From Angelakisella sp. (lineage in GTDB: Bacteria; Bacillota; Clostridia; Oscillospirales; Ruminococcaceae), in NCBI GenBank assembly GCA_020025195.1, contig JAHHSN010000022.1:1-22848 (forward strand): a stretch of 22,848 nucleotides of DNA, read 5' to 3'. This document shows positions 1-8,054 of the stretch, piece after piece; the stretch's first letter is position 1; each line of letters starts with the position of its first letter. The notes below the pieces were generated by a model, which saw only the letters and a program-made list of their open reading frames with translations, had not been told where the DNA came from and did no database searches. The position numbers and the translations under genes are program-made.

Positions 1-130
1 AGCACCCCTGACAGGTGGTTACGTGTAAATCAGTTCGGCATTGCCGGACTAAAAGTATTTCGTGTTTCCTCATCTGGCTTAACTAAAGGGGTACGCTCCT
101 CTTTTTGTTTCCTGAGAGGCAGGTGCGGGG
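1..130. other. Gene-free window edge downstream of the ABC ATPase gene
   Basis: No convincing gene is visible here. The stretch follows the ATPase stop codon on the minus strand. It holds a weak stem (CCTCT/AGAGG, about 99-120) and a small CGGCATTGCCG dyad near 35-46, neither followed by a clear T-run. A CTCTCAGG string on the minus strand recalls part of a glycine riboswitch, but the rest of that aptamer is absent. Confidence 0.4.
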
Positions 131-1750
131 TTATTCAAATTCCAGCCGTCCCAGAGCGATGCATTCGCCGCTCTGGCGGTCAAAGAGCATGATGCTGTCG
201 CTTTCCATATCCAGACGGATCTTGGAACCGATCTTAAAGAGGGTGTTCCCGAAGACTACGCTGGTGAGGAGGAAATCCCCGATGCGGATCTTGACGGTGG
301 ATTCCATGCCGGTGGGCATGGCACCGTAAATCTCGCCCTCCAGCGCGCCGTTTTCGGTAATCCCGAGGAATTCAGGGCGGATGCCGAGCACCAGATCCTC
401 ATTGGTGAGGACGGGGTCCTCCTGCAGGGAGTAGTCATCCTCCACCACACACGGGATGTGATAGCGGAACGCCTCGTCCTTATTGCCCTTTTCGATGTAG
501 GATTTGGCCGCCGCTTTTTCGGCATGGAGCCTTGCGGTCTCCTCCCGGCGGGCGTCCCGGTCCTTAAACCACTGTTCGAGGTCGAGGGGCTCCCGGGGAC
601 AAAAGACCGCCTTGTGCTCTCCCAGCAGGCGGAGCGCGACGTGGTCCCCTTCCGCCTTCCCCACGGCCTCCACAAAGTTGATGGAGGGATTGCCGACAAA
701 GTCCGCGACAAACAGGTTGTTGGGATGGGTATAGACGGTGAGCGGCGCGTCATACTGCTGCAGGACGCCGTTATTGATGAGGCAGATGCGGGTGGCGAGG
801 GTCATGGCCTCCATCTGGTCGTGGGTGACATAGACGAAGGTGGAGCCGGTCTCCACATGGAGCCGCTGCAGCTCATAGCGCATCTCCAGACGGAGCTTCG
901 CGTCAAGGTTGGAAAGCGGCTCATCCATAAATAGGACAGAGGGCTCCGGCGCAAGGGTGCGCGCAATGGCTACACGCTGCTGCTGGCCGCCGGAAAGCTC
1001 GGCGGGGTAACGCTCCATGAACATCCCGATCTTGACAATGCGGGAGACCCGGCGCACCGAGAGGTCAACCTCCTCCTTGGTGAGCTTGCGGACCTCCTTT
1101 ACCACTGCGCCGTTTTCGGTCACCTCATAGTTTTCGTTGAGGTGCTGCGCCGTCACGGCGTCCCGGGCGGTTTTGCGGAGGGCTTCGCACTCGGCGGTAA
1201 AGTCCTTTTCGTTTTCGGGGTGGTAGCCCAGCAGCTTTTTGGCGGTGTAGCCGGAGATGGTGTAGGCGTCCACCAGCTTGATGACTGCCTTCTTTTCATC
1301 CAGCCGGCCCTTCTTGTCAAGGCACTCCTGCAGGATTTCCCTTACGTCCTCGGGACGGGAGAGGATCTCGGCAAGGCGGGCCGCGTTCTTCGCCTCAAAG
1401 TTCACCTTCGGCAGCGACTCCTTGATGTTGGAAAGGCCGAAGGAGATGTTCTCATAGACCGTCATATTGGGCCAGAGGGCGTAGTTCTGGAACAGGAAGC
1501 CGACCTTGCGCTTGTTGGGGGGGATGTTGATGCCGAGCGCCGAATCAAAGACCACCTGATCCCCGATGGTGATGCGGCCGCTGGTGGGGGTCTCCAGTCC
1601 CGCGATCATACGCAGGGTGGTGGTTTTTCCGCAGCCGGAGGGGCCCAGCAGGGTGACAAAGGCGTTATCCTCTATCACCATGCTGAGGTCATCGACGGCG
1701 TAAAATTTATTCCAGCGCTTGGTGATGTGTTCCAGTGTGATTTTTGGCAT
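131..1750 (-). CDS. ABC transporter ATP-binding protein (iron/polyamine type) with a large internal insertion
   Basis: This is the ATPase that powers the importer encoded by the two upstream genes. Visible motifs are Walker A GPSGCGKT (residues 36-43), Q-loop Q88, signature LSGGQQQ (252-258), Walker B VLFMDEP (272-278), D-loop SNLD (280-283) and H-loop H310, followed by a TOBE-like C-terminal region. The protein has 539 residues, against about 350 usual for the FbpC/PotA/MalK group. The excess lies mainly between the Q-loop and signature (roughly residues 107-228, charged and probably helical), with a smaller charged stretch at about 385-448. The Q-loop to signature distance is 164 residues, about 110 more than in MalK-like proteins. 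Start ATG has TAGGAGGTT upstream, inside the end of the permease gene, and only 3 bases separate the two genes, so translation is probably coupled. Family assignment is firm; the substrate is unknown. Confidence 0.93.
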   Translation of the reverse strand: MPKITLEHITKRWNKFYAVDDLSMVIEDNAFVTLLGPSGCGKTTTLRMIAGLETPTSGRITIGDQVVFDSALGINIPPNKRKVGFLFQNYALWPNMTVYENISFGLSNIKESLPKVNFEAKNAARLAEILSRPEDVREILQECLDKKGRLDEKKAVIKLVDAYTISGYTAKKLLGYHPENEKDFTAECEALRKTARDAVTAQHLNENYEVTENGAVVKEVRKLTKEEVDLSVRRVSRIVKIGMFMERYPAELSGGQQQRVAIARTLAPEPSVLFMDEPLSNLDAKLRLEMRYELQRLHVETGSTFVYVTHDQMEAMTLATRICLINNGVLQQYDAPLTVYTHPNNLFVADFVGNPSINFVEAVGKAEGDHVALRLLGEHKAVFCPREPLDLEQWFKDRDARREETARLHAEKAAAKSYIEKGNKDEAFRYHIPCVVEDDYSLQEDPVLTNEDLVLGIRPEFLGITENGALEGEIYGAMPTGMESTVKIRIGDFLLTSVVFGNTLFKIGSKIRLDMESDSIMLFDRQSGECIALGRLEFE

Positions 1751-1753
1751 GAT

Positions 1754-3586
1754 TTAACCTCCTATTCCCTTATCCAGGCTGGCGCCGGTCACCTTGTTCA
1801 CCAGAGTATTAAAGACAAGAAGGGTGATGATCAGGATGAGGTTGATGCCGCTGGAGAAGGCGTAAAGACCCATTTCATCAAAGTAGTCGAGTATGGTGGA
1901 AAGGATGCGCCCCTGATTACAGAGCAGCATAAAGAGCGAAAGCTCTCTGAGGCAGGTCATAAAGGGGAGCATAAAGCCGCTGATGATGGAGGACTTCTGG
2001 ATGGGAATGATGATCTTGGTCATCCGCTTCCACCACGGAATGTTCTGGATGAGGGCGGCTTCCTCGATTTCCCCGGAAAGCTGAAGCATGGAGTTGAGGG
2101 CGCTTCGGCTGGCAAAGGGGATATATTTTACCGTACCGGCGATGATGAGCAGGGCGTAGGTATCAAACAGGTTGAAGTATTCATTGGAAAAGAGGACGAA
2201 GAAGGCGGCGCCCACCGCGATGGAGGGCATCAGATAGGGCAGGAACGCGACGCTGTTCACATAGTTGGCCCATTTGCTTCTCCGCTGCTTGGCGACGGCA
2301 TAACCGATCATGGTGCCGATGGAGCCCGCGATGAGGGCGCAGCAGACCGAGACCAGCATGGTGCCGCCGAAGGCCTTCCAGATCATGGGGTTATGCAGGA
2401 TGCCCTGCTGCCCGTAAAGACCGTTCTCCACCACGCTGCTGTCCGTCGTCCACCATTTGGTGGTGAGGTTGCTGGGGTCCCCCGTATAGAGGAAGGAGTA
2501 GTCGCCGGGGTTCGGCAGGAAGGTTTCAAAGGCAAAGGAAATGATGGGGAAGATACTGGTGAAGAAGGTGAGGATCACCAGAATGAGGGCGATGATATAT
2601 TTGCCCGTCCGCCCCAGATTGATCTTGGAGATCTGACCGGATTTGCCGGTGACGGTGGTGTAGCTCTTGCGGCTCTGCAGGGAGAGCTGGTTGAGCAGCA
2701 TGATCGCCACGCCGAAAAGCATCATGATGATGGCAAGGATACTCGCCTCTCCGGTGTACTTGGAGTTCATGGAGACGTACTTGGTGGAGAGGGTGGTTAG
2801 TCCCAGATAATGCGGGACGGGGTAGGAGCCCATCGCGCTGCCGAACACCAGAAGAATGGTGGAAAGGATGGCGGGCTTCACCATGGGCAGGGTGATGCGG
2901 AACATCGTTTTCCACTTGGGGGTGTCAAGGATGGTGGCGGCTTCCTCAAGGTTTGCGTCCATATTCCGGAAAATGCCGCCGATGAGGATATAGGCGAAGG
3001 GCGCGTAGTGCAGCCCCAGAACCGCGAGGCTGGGGAACAGCCCCTTACACCACCAGAGCGGCATATTGATGCCGAAAAGGGAAGCCAGCAGCCCGTTGGA
3101 GGTGCCGGTCACGGCATTGGAATAAAAGAGGTTCTGCCAGACGATGGCGAGCGTCCACTGGGGCATGATGTAGGGGAAAATGAAGATGGAGCTTAAGTAT
3201 TTCCGCCACGCCAGATTGGTGCGCGTCACCAAAAAGGCGACCATGCCGCCAAAGAGAATGGCGACAAGGCAGGTTCCCACCGCAAGCAGCACGGTATTGA
3301 GGAGCGGCGTCCAGAGGTTTTTACCAGCGAGCTTGCTGGTAAAAAGATCTACATAGTTGACCAGCGTATAGCCGGAGGTCTGTCCCGTCAGATGGGCGTC
3401 GATGGTGCCGGCGTGGATCTTGACGGTATCCTGCACGATGGCGATGATGGGCGCCACGGTGGTGACGGTGAGCACGACGCCCAGAAGCAGCAGGATGACG
3501 TTATGGGGCTTGGAAAAAAAGGTTTTGACCTGATTGCGCCGCACCGCCCTCTGATTGGCGCGGATGGCGGCAGTGGGTTGGTTCAT
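1754..3586 (-). CDS. ABC transporter permease, two fused inner-membrane domains (FbpB/ThiP-like)
   Basis: This membrane protein forms the translocation path of the importer. Its 610 residues hold two binding-protein-dependent permease domains in tandem. Each ends in an EAA loop that contacts the ATPase: EEAATILDTP at about 214-223 and EEAALIQNIP at about 508-517. Hydrophobic segments start at about residue 30 after a basic N-terminal tail, and about twelve are expected in total. A periplasm-equivalent loop rich in Trp, Thr and Ser lies at about 357-400. Two-domain permeases of this size are typical of Fe(III)- and thiamine-type importers, which fits the neighbouring ATPase. The ATG is preceded by GAGAGGAGAA. 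The gene follows the binding-protein gene after 155 bases containing a hairpin, and precedes the ATPase gene by 3 bases. Confidence 0.94.
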   Translation of the reverse strand: MNQPTAAIRANQRAVRRNQVKTFFSKPHNVILLLLGVVLTVTTVAPIIAIVQDTVKIHAGTIDAHLTGQTSGYTLVNYVDLFTSKLAGKNLWTPLLNTVLLAVGTCLVAILFGGMVAFLVTRTNLAWRKYLSSIFIFPYIMPQWTLAIVWQNLFYSNAVTGTSNGLLASLFGINMPLWWCKGLFPSLAVLGLHYAPFAYILIGGIFRNMDANLEEAATILDTPKWKTMFRITLPMVKPAILSTILLVFGSAMGSYPVPHYLGLTTLSTKYVSMNSKYTGEASILAIIMMLFGVAIMLLNQLSLQSRKSYTTVTGKSGQISKINLGRTGKYIIALILVILTFFTSIFPIISFAFETFLPNPGDYSFLYTGDPSNLTTKWWTTDSSVVENGLYGQQGILHNPMIWKAFGGTMLVSVCCALIAGSIGTMIGYAVAKQRRSKWANYVNSVAFLPYLMPSIAVGAAFFVLFSNEYFNLFDTYALLIIAGTVKYIPFASRSALNSMLQLSGEIEEAALIQNIPWWKRMTKIIIPIQKSSIISGFMLPFMTCLRELSLFMLLCNQGRILSTILDYFDEMGLYAFSSGINLILIITLLVFNTLVNKVTGASLDKGIGG

Positions 3587-3631
3587 AATATTCTCCTCTC
3601 CCTCAAAAGGTAGTGGCGGGAGTGCCGGGAT

Positions 3632-3686
3632 AAAAAGGGCGCCCCCGGAACCTTTTTCCTGGAAAGCGGTCCAAGGGGCGCCTTTT
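3632..3686 (-). terminator. Hairpin with T-run between binding-protein and permease genes (probable partial terminator)
   Basis: On the minus strand AAGGCGCCCC pairs with GGGGGCGCCCTT across a loop of about 28 bases that can itself pair partly, followed by TTTTTAT. It sits in the 155-base gap after the binding-protein gene, where partial termination or 3'-end protection would keep binding-protein mRNA above permease mRNA. The structure is seen in the sequence; its efficiency is inferred. Confidence 0.7.
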
Positions 3687-3741
3687 GGGTTTACAGATCA
3701 GACGGCAGCAGATGCCGCTCCCGCGCCGAATGTTTTTTCAC

Positions 3742-5073
3742 TTATTCCGCGCTGTACTTGGTCAGCATCTCGATCCAGCTGCCGACGGTGAAGGCGACAG
3801 AGGAGCAGTATTCGGGATCCTCAAGAACCAGCTGGCCGTCGGTGGTCCACCAGTCATAGCCGCGGTCGTTCTTGGCGGGGAAGGTATCCACACCGTCCAC
3901 ATAGCCGCCCTTGGCGTGGTTGTACTGCGCCTCGGTATCCGCCGCAACGACGGGGTTGGAGGAGTAGCCGCCCATGTCCTTGCCCCAGGGGGAGAAGCCC
4001 TCCGCGGTGCAGGTCATGTAGGAGATGAAGGCACAGGCGGTCCAGGGCAGGGGGCTGTTGTCGGTAACAAAGAGATAATGGCAGTAGCCGTAGCCGCCGA
4101 TGCCCTTATAGCCGTCCTCATAGGCTGCAACCTTGATATTATTGACGGAGACGGAATCGGATTCCTCAACGGAGCGCAGCTTGGAATAAACGAGCAGACC
4201 AAACTGATCCTTGGCGGACTTATCAACGAGAGTCTTGCAGATGGGGCCGTCATCGGTCTGGGCGTTGTAGCTCTCGACCCACAGCTTGATCCAGGCAAGG
4301 CCGTACTTGCCGTTCTCACCGAGACCGAGGTCGGCAGCCTCAGCGGCCATCTCTTCGATCACGGGGGTGAAGTAAGCCTGCTCCTCGGCAGGGAGAGCGT
4401 CATAGGCTTCCTTGAGCCAGGTGGCATACTGATCGCTGGTCAGCATATAGAGGAAGTTCTTGCCGACGATCTCGGAGTCGATATCCATGTAAAGACCGTG
4501 CTCGCCTTCGGCGACGAAGTCCCAGCAGTTGTCATAGGATTTCTCGCCGACGCTGTTATACATAAAGACCTTATTGAGGGTCTGCAGGGGCAGGAAGCCG
4601 GTGCAATCCTCGAGGGTGAGGCCGTTCGCCTCGACCCACTCCTTGGGGAAGAAGGAATCCAGAATGCCGGTCTTTGCCATCTTGCTTTCGATCTGGTTGC
4701 CGTCCTGAATGAGGGTCATGGCGAAGGTGCCGACGGGCTTCAGGGAGTCAGCGGTCAGCTGATCGAAGATCTTGTTGTTCTTGGGCTGCTGCCAATCGAA
4801 CTCCAGCGTATAGGAGGGGTCGATGGACTGCAGATACGCGATGAACTCCGGCAGAGCTTTTTTGCCGCGGCTGGAGTTGCCGACGCCGAAGAATTTCTTG
4901 CCGTTCGATTCCTCGATGGCCTTCTTCGCGAGTTCTTCCATGGTCATGCCCTGAGCCTCGGCGATGATCTTCTGAACATCGGAAAGCTCCTCCGTGGGAG
5001 CGGGCTCCCCGCCGCAGGCGACGAGCGCGAGCGCCATGCAAAGCGCCATCAGGATTGCCAGTAGACGTTTCAT
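3742..5073 (-). CDS. ABC transporter extracellular solute-binding lipoprotein
   Basis: This is the binding protein expected to capture the substrate outside the membrane and deliver it to the double permease. The mature protein would be anchored by lipid at C20: the N-terminus is MKRLLAILMALCMALALVAC, a signal peptide with an LVAC lipobox, followed by a Pro/Glu-rich spacer. The body is a type-2 periplasmic-binding fold by overall character, rich in Trp and Tyr, with 443 residues in total. I chose ATG at 5071-5073 because AAAGGAGGAAC sits just upstream and the signal peptide begins there; the frame is open about 50 codons further upstream, but that part looks like leader. First gene of the importer operon. 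Substrate cannot be read from sequence; Fe(III), polyamines, thiamine or sugar/organic phosphates are all possible for this importer class. Confidence 0.9.
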   Translation of the reverse strand: MKRLLAILMALCMALALVACGGEPAPTEELSDVQKIIAEAQGMTMEELAKKAIEESNGKKFFGVGNSSRGKKALPEFIAYLQSIDPSYTLEFDWQQPKNNKIFDQLTADSLKPVGTFAMTLIQDGNQIESKMAKTGILDSFFPKEWVEANGLTLEDCTGFLPLQTLNKVFMYNSVGEKSYDNCWDFVAEGEHGLYMDIDSEIVGKNFLYMLTSDQYATWLKEAYDALPAEEQAYFTPVIEEMAAEAADLGLGENGKYGLAWIKLWVESYNAQTDDGPICKTLVDKSAKDQFGLLVYSKLRSVEESDSVSVNNIKVAAYEDGYKGIGGYGYCHYLFVTDNSPLPWTACAFISYMTCTAEGFSPWGKDMGGYSSNPVVAADTEAQYNHAKGGYVDGVDTFPAKNDRGYDWWTTDGQLVLEDPEYCSSVAFTVGSWIEMLTKYSAE

Positions 5074-5240
5074 AGAAAAGTTCCTCCTTTTATTATTTGC
5101 ACAAAATTTTTCCGTTTCGTGCAATATTTCTATCAATTTTATTCTAAATCCCCCGGCACTAAAAGGAAAGGGGACAAAACTGTTCTTTTTGTGGCAGTTC
5201 TGCACTGGGACGGAAAAAGTAGTCAAAAAGAGGGGACTTA

Positions 5241-5249
5241 TGCTATAAT
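5241..5249 (+). promoter_or_regulatory. Extended -10 promoter for the sensor operon
   Basis: TGCTATAAT is an extended -10 element (TG-N-TATAAT) with only a weak -35 (AGTCAA) upstream. It lies in the 243-base divergent region (5074-5316) between the importer operon and the sensor operon and points at the sensor genes. A promoter for the importer must lie in the same region, which is AT-rich on the importer side, but I could not pick a convincing -35/-10 pair for it. Confidence 0.6.
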
Positions 5250-5316
5250 ATAGAGGAAAAAGGAATCGGTTTGTAGAGCCTTGCCAGAAAGAAGCCGAAA
5301 GAGGGAGGCTTTTGTT

Positions 5317-6348
5317 ATGAAGAAATGCCTAATCATCGGGCTTACGCTCTTGCTGATTTTTCCTGCGGGCTGCCGTGCCCCGGAGGAAAGTCCCGCCGCG
5401 CGCTTTTGTCCCCCGGAGGAGCAGCGCCTCGTCGTCTACACCTCCCACAAGGAGGAGGTCTGGCACCCCATCATCCGGGAGTTCGAGGAGCGCACCGGCA
5501 TCTGGGTGGAGGTGGTGGAGGGCGGCAGCAGCGAGCTTCTGGAGCGCCTTTCCTCGGAGCAGGAGGCGCCGGTGGCTGACGTCATGTTCGGCGGCGGAGT
5601 GGAGGGCTTTGTCTCCTATGCGGACTGCTTCAGCCCCTATACCACCGGAGAGACGGAGCGGCTTCTTCCCCGCTTCCGTGAGCCGCAGGGCCTCTGGACG
5701 CCCTTCTCTTCCCTGCCGGTGGTGCTGGTCTACCACACCCGGCTGGTCTCTCCCCGCTGGGTCACCTCCTGGCGGGATATCCTCTCCCCCATGGTGCGCG
5801 GACGGGTCGCCATTGCCGACCCCGCGGTGTCCGGTTCCTCCCTCACCGGCCTTATGACCCTCATCCACGCGATGGAGCAGGAACGCTCGCCGGAAGAAAC
5901 GCTTCTCGCCCTTGCCAATAATCTGGACGGCAAGCAGCTGGAAAGCTCCGGAGAGGTGCTTTCCGCCGTGGCGGACGGCTCCTTCTGGGTGGGTGTCACG
6001 CTGGAGGAGGCTGCCCTCAAGCGCATTGCCGCGGGGGACCCCCTTGCGGTGGTCTATCCCAAGGACGGCACCAGCGCCGTGCCGGACGGCACCGCCCTCA
6101 TCAAGGGGGCGCCCCATGCCGAAAACGCCCGGAGGTTCATTGATTTTACCGTGAGCCGGGAGGTGCAGGAGCTGCTCACCGAGACGAGCTTCCGACGTTC
6201 GGTCCGGACGGACGTACCCCCCGCCGAGGGACTCCCGGCCATGAGCGACATCCCGCTCCTCGATTATGACATCGATTGGGCGGCGGAGCACCGGGACGGC
6301 GTCCTCATGACATGGGCGTTCTATCAGGGAGGGGAGGAAACGCCGTGA
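5317..6348 (+). CDS. AfuA/FbpA/PgtC-like substrate-binding lipoprotein of the sensor operon
   Basis: This is a second extracellular binding protein, encoded with a sensor kinase rather than with the permease. It has a lipoprotein signal with C19 in a PAGC lipobox. It then has the start typical of Fe(III)-type binding proteins (LVVYTSHKEEVW...FEERTGIWVEV) and the later stretch GRVAIADPAVSGSS common in that family. Length is 343 residues, normal for the family. I chose ATG at 5317 because GAGGGAGG precedes it and the signal peptide starts there; a TTG 12 codons upstream is less likely. The stop codon overlaps the kinase start by 4 bases, which implies coupled translation. PgtC in the phosphoglycerate system and similar proteins act as the ligand-sensing partner of a kinase, so I infer a signalling role. 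Confidence 0.87.
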   Translation: MKKCLIIGLTLLLIFPAGCRAPEESPAARFCPPEEQRLVVYTSHKEEVWHPIIREFEERTGIWVEVVEGGSSELLERLSSEQEAPVADVMFGGGVEGFVSYADCFSPYTTGETERLLPRFREPQGLWTPFSSLPVVLVYHTRLVSPRWVTSWRDILSPMVRGRVAIADPAVSGSSLTGLMTLIHAMEQERSPEETLLALANNLDGKQLESSGEVLSAVADGSFWVGVTLEEAALKRIAAGDPLAVVYPKDGTSAVPDGTALIKGAPHAENARRFIDFTVSREVQELLTETSFRRSVRTDVPPAEGLPAMSDIPLLDYDIDWAAEHRDGVLMTWAFYQGGEETP

Positions 6349-8054
6349 AAAAGCTGAAAATTTCCTCCTTCCGGGAGCGGCTGTTTCTTTCCTTCCTTGT
6401 CATTTCTCTGGTGCCGATGCTGCTCTGCTCGGCGCTCCTCCTGCACATCTTCAAGGTGCGCACCGAGCAGAACGCCGAGGAAAAGGCGGCGGGACATCTC
6501 GACGTGGTCTGCCGGTCCGCTGACGCCCTTTCGGAGGGCTTCCTGCGGGCGGCTTCCCAAATGAAGGAAAGCCCGGTCATCCGGGAGGTGCTTTCCGGGC
6601 GTCCCCCGGAAACGAAAACGATGGTATACAGTATACTGTATGAGGCGACGGAGGGCGTCAGAAGCTATGCCCGCTTCGATCTTTATGATAAAGAGGGACG
6701 GTGGCTCTGCTCCACCGTTGGTCCCCCCGCCGCACGGGAGCTTCCCACCGATTGGGGCATCCTCCACAAGGCGGGAGAGGGCGGCGGCGCCCTTGTTTAC
6801 GCGGCGGGCGGCAAAACGCCGCTCTATCAGGGGGCGGCGCTCCTCCGGGACAGCGAGGGAAGGCCGGCGGGCTATTTCCTCATCACCATGGACGGGCAGG
6901 ATTTCCGCACCTTCTTTGAAGGGAAATACGGCGTCCGCAATGAACTTCTCATCCTGAACCGCTACTGGCACCCGGTCTATGCCTCCCAGCCGGCCCTAAC
7001 GGGGGAAACGGCGGAGCTTCTGCGTCAGCGGCTCCTCATGGGGGAAGCCCCGGAGGAGGCGGAGCAGGACTTCTATACGCAGGTGGAATTCCATGAACCC
7101 ACGGGGCTTTATTTTGCGCTCAGAAGGCCGCTGGCGCTCACCCAGTCCATCCGGGAGGTGCTGCACACCGTGAGCCTTTCCAGCGCCATTATCTGCGTGG
7201 GGATCTCGGTGATCCTCAGCCACCGCTTCAGCCATCAGCTGTTCCTTCCCATCGAGCGGATGCAGAAGGCGATCGGAGAGGTGGAGCAGGACAATCTGGA
7301 GGTGCGGCTCCCGCCGGGCGAAAACGACGAGCTGGGGCAGCTCACCCGCCGCTTTAACGGCATGGTGGAGGCTCTTCGCCGCAACCGGGAGGAGCTCATC
7401 CGGAACCAGAAGGAGCTTAATGAGGCGCAGATCCGGATGCTTCAGGCGCAGCTTAACCCCCACTTCCTCTGCAATACTCTTGACACCATGAAGTGGATCA
7501 GCAAGATCAACCGGGTCCCGCAGGTGGCGCTCCTGTCCACCAACCTTGCCGACCTTCTGCGCATTGCCATCTCCCCGGAGGAGTTTGTGACCCTCCGGCG
7601 GGAGGCGGAGCTTCTGGAGCGCTATATCGAGATCCAGCGCATCCGGCTTTCCGGCGCCCTCACCTTTCAGATGGAGATTCCCCTTCTGCTGGAGGACTGC
7701 CTTGTGCCCAAGATGATGCTTCAGCCACTGGTGGAAAACGCCATCCTGCACGGACTTCCCGGCATGGAAAACGGCACGGTGTCGGTGGAGGCTGCGGAGG
7801 ATGCGGGGCGTCTTCGGGTCACCGTCACCGATAACGGCAGGGGCTTCCCCCAGGAGATGGCGGGGACGGCGTTTCTCGATGGCAGCAGTCAGGAAAAGGA
7901 CCGTGGGCATCTGGGACTTTATAATGTCAATACCATTCTGAAAAAGCATTACGGAAGGGACTTCGGTCTGTATCTAGATAACCGGGCGGACGGGCAGGGC
8001 GCCGTGGTCACGGCGGTACTGCCGCTCACCAGAGAGGAGACAGCGGAATGTTAA
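6345..8054 (+). CDS. YesM-type membrane sensor histidine kinase
   Basis: This kinase senses an external signal and phosphorylates the response regulator encoded next. Visible parts in order are a first membrane segment (about residues 14-36), an extracellular sensor region (about 37-275) and a second membrane segment (about 276-292). A HAMP linker follows (about 293-346), then a His_kinase (LytS/YesM type) domain with phospho-acceptor H373 in QLNPHFLCNTLD. The ATPase domain has an N-box PLVENAILHG (N465), G1 DNGRG (496-500) and G2 GHLGLYN. Length is 569 residues. The start is GTG at 6345, chosen because AGGGGAGGAAA lies upstream and the gene overlaps the preceding stop as GTGA. It also overlaps the regulator gene by 7 bases. 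The signal is probably presented by the neighbouring binding lipoprotein (inference). Confidence 0.95.
   Translation: MKKLKISSFRERLFLSFLVISLVPMLLCSALLLHIFKVRTEQNAEEKAAGHLDVVCRSADALSEGFLRAASQMKESPVIREVLSGRPPETKTMVYSILYEATEGVRSYARFDLYDKEGRWLCSTVGPPAARELPTDWGILHKAGEGGGALVYAAGGKTPLYQGAALLRDSEGRPAGYFLITMDGQDFRTFFEGKYGVRNELLILNRYWHPVYASQPALTGETAELLRQRLLMGEAPEEAEQDFYTQVEFHEPTGLYFALRRPLALTQSIREVLHTVSLSSAIICVGISVILSHRFSHQLFLPIERMQKAIGEVEQDNLEVRLPPGENDELGQLTRRFNGMVEALRRNREELIRNQKELNEAQIRMLQAQLNPHFLCNTLDTMKWISKINRVPQVALLSTNLADLLRIAISPEEFVTLRREAELLERYIEIQRIRLSGALTFQMEIPLLLEDCLVPKMMLQPLVENAILHGLPGMENGTVSVEAAEDAGRLRVTVTDNGRGFPQEMAGTAFLDGSSQEKDRGHLGLYNVNTILKKHYGRDFGLYLDNRADGQGAVVTAVLPLTREETAEC

Noticed and set aside
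90..130. CTCTCAGG string on the minus strand recalling a glycine riboswitch
   Set aside because: The GCGCCGAAGG part and the rest of the aptamer are absent, and it lies downstream of a gene, not upstream.
1142..2800. Long plus-strand open frame (about 550 codons) opposite the importer permease and ATPase genes
   Set aside because: It crosses two real genes in antisense, has no ribosome binding site, and its Gly/Asp/His-rich translation is typical of antisense shadows.
5074..5240. TTGACT near 5212-5217 on the minus strand as -35 of the importer promoter
   Set aside because: No acceptable -10 follows at 16-18 bases, so I did not call it, although an importer promoter must be in this region.
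5281..5316. Upstream TTG start for the sensor-operon binding protein
   Set aside because: The added residues are charged and spoil the signal peptide; the ATG at 5317 has a strong ribosome binding site.
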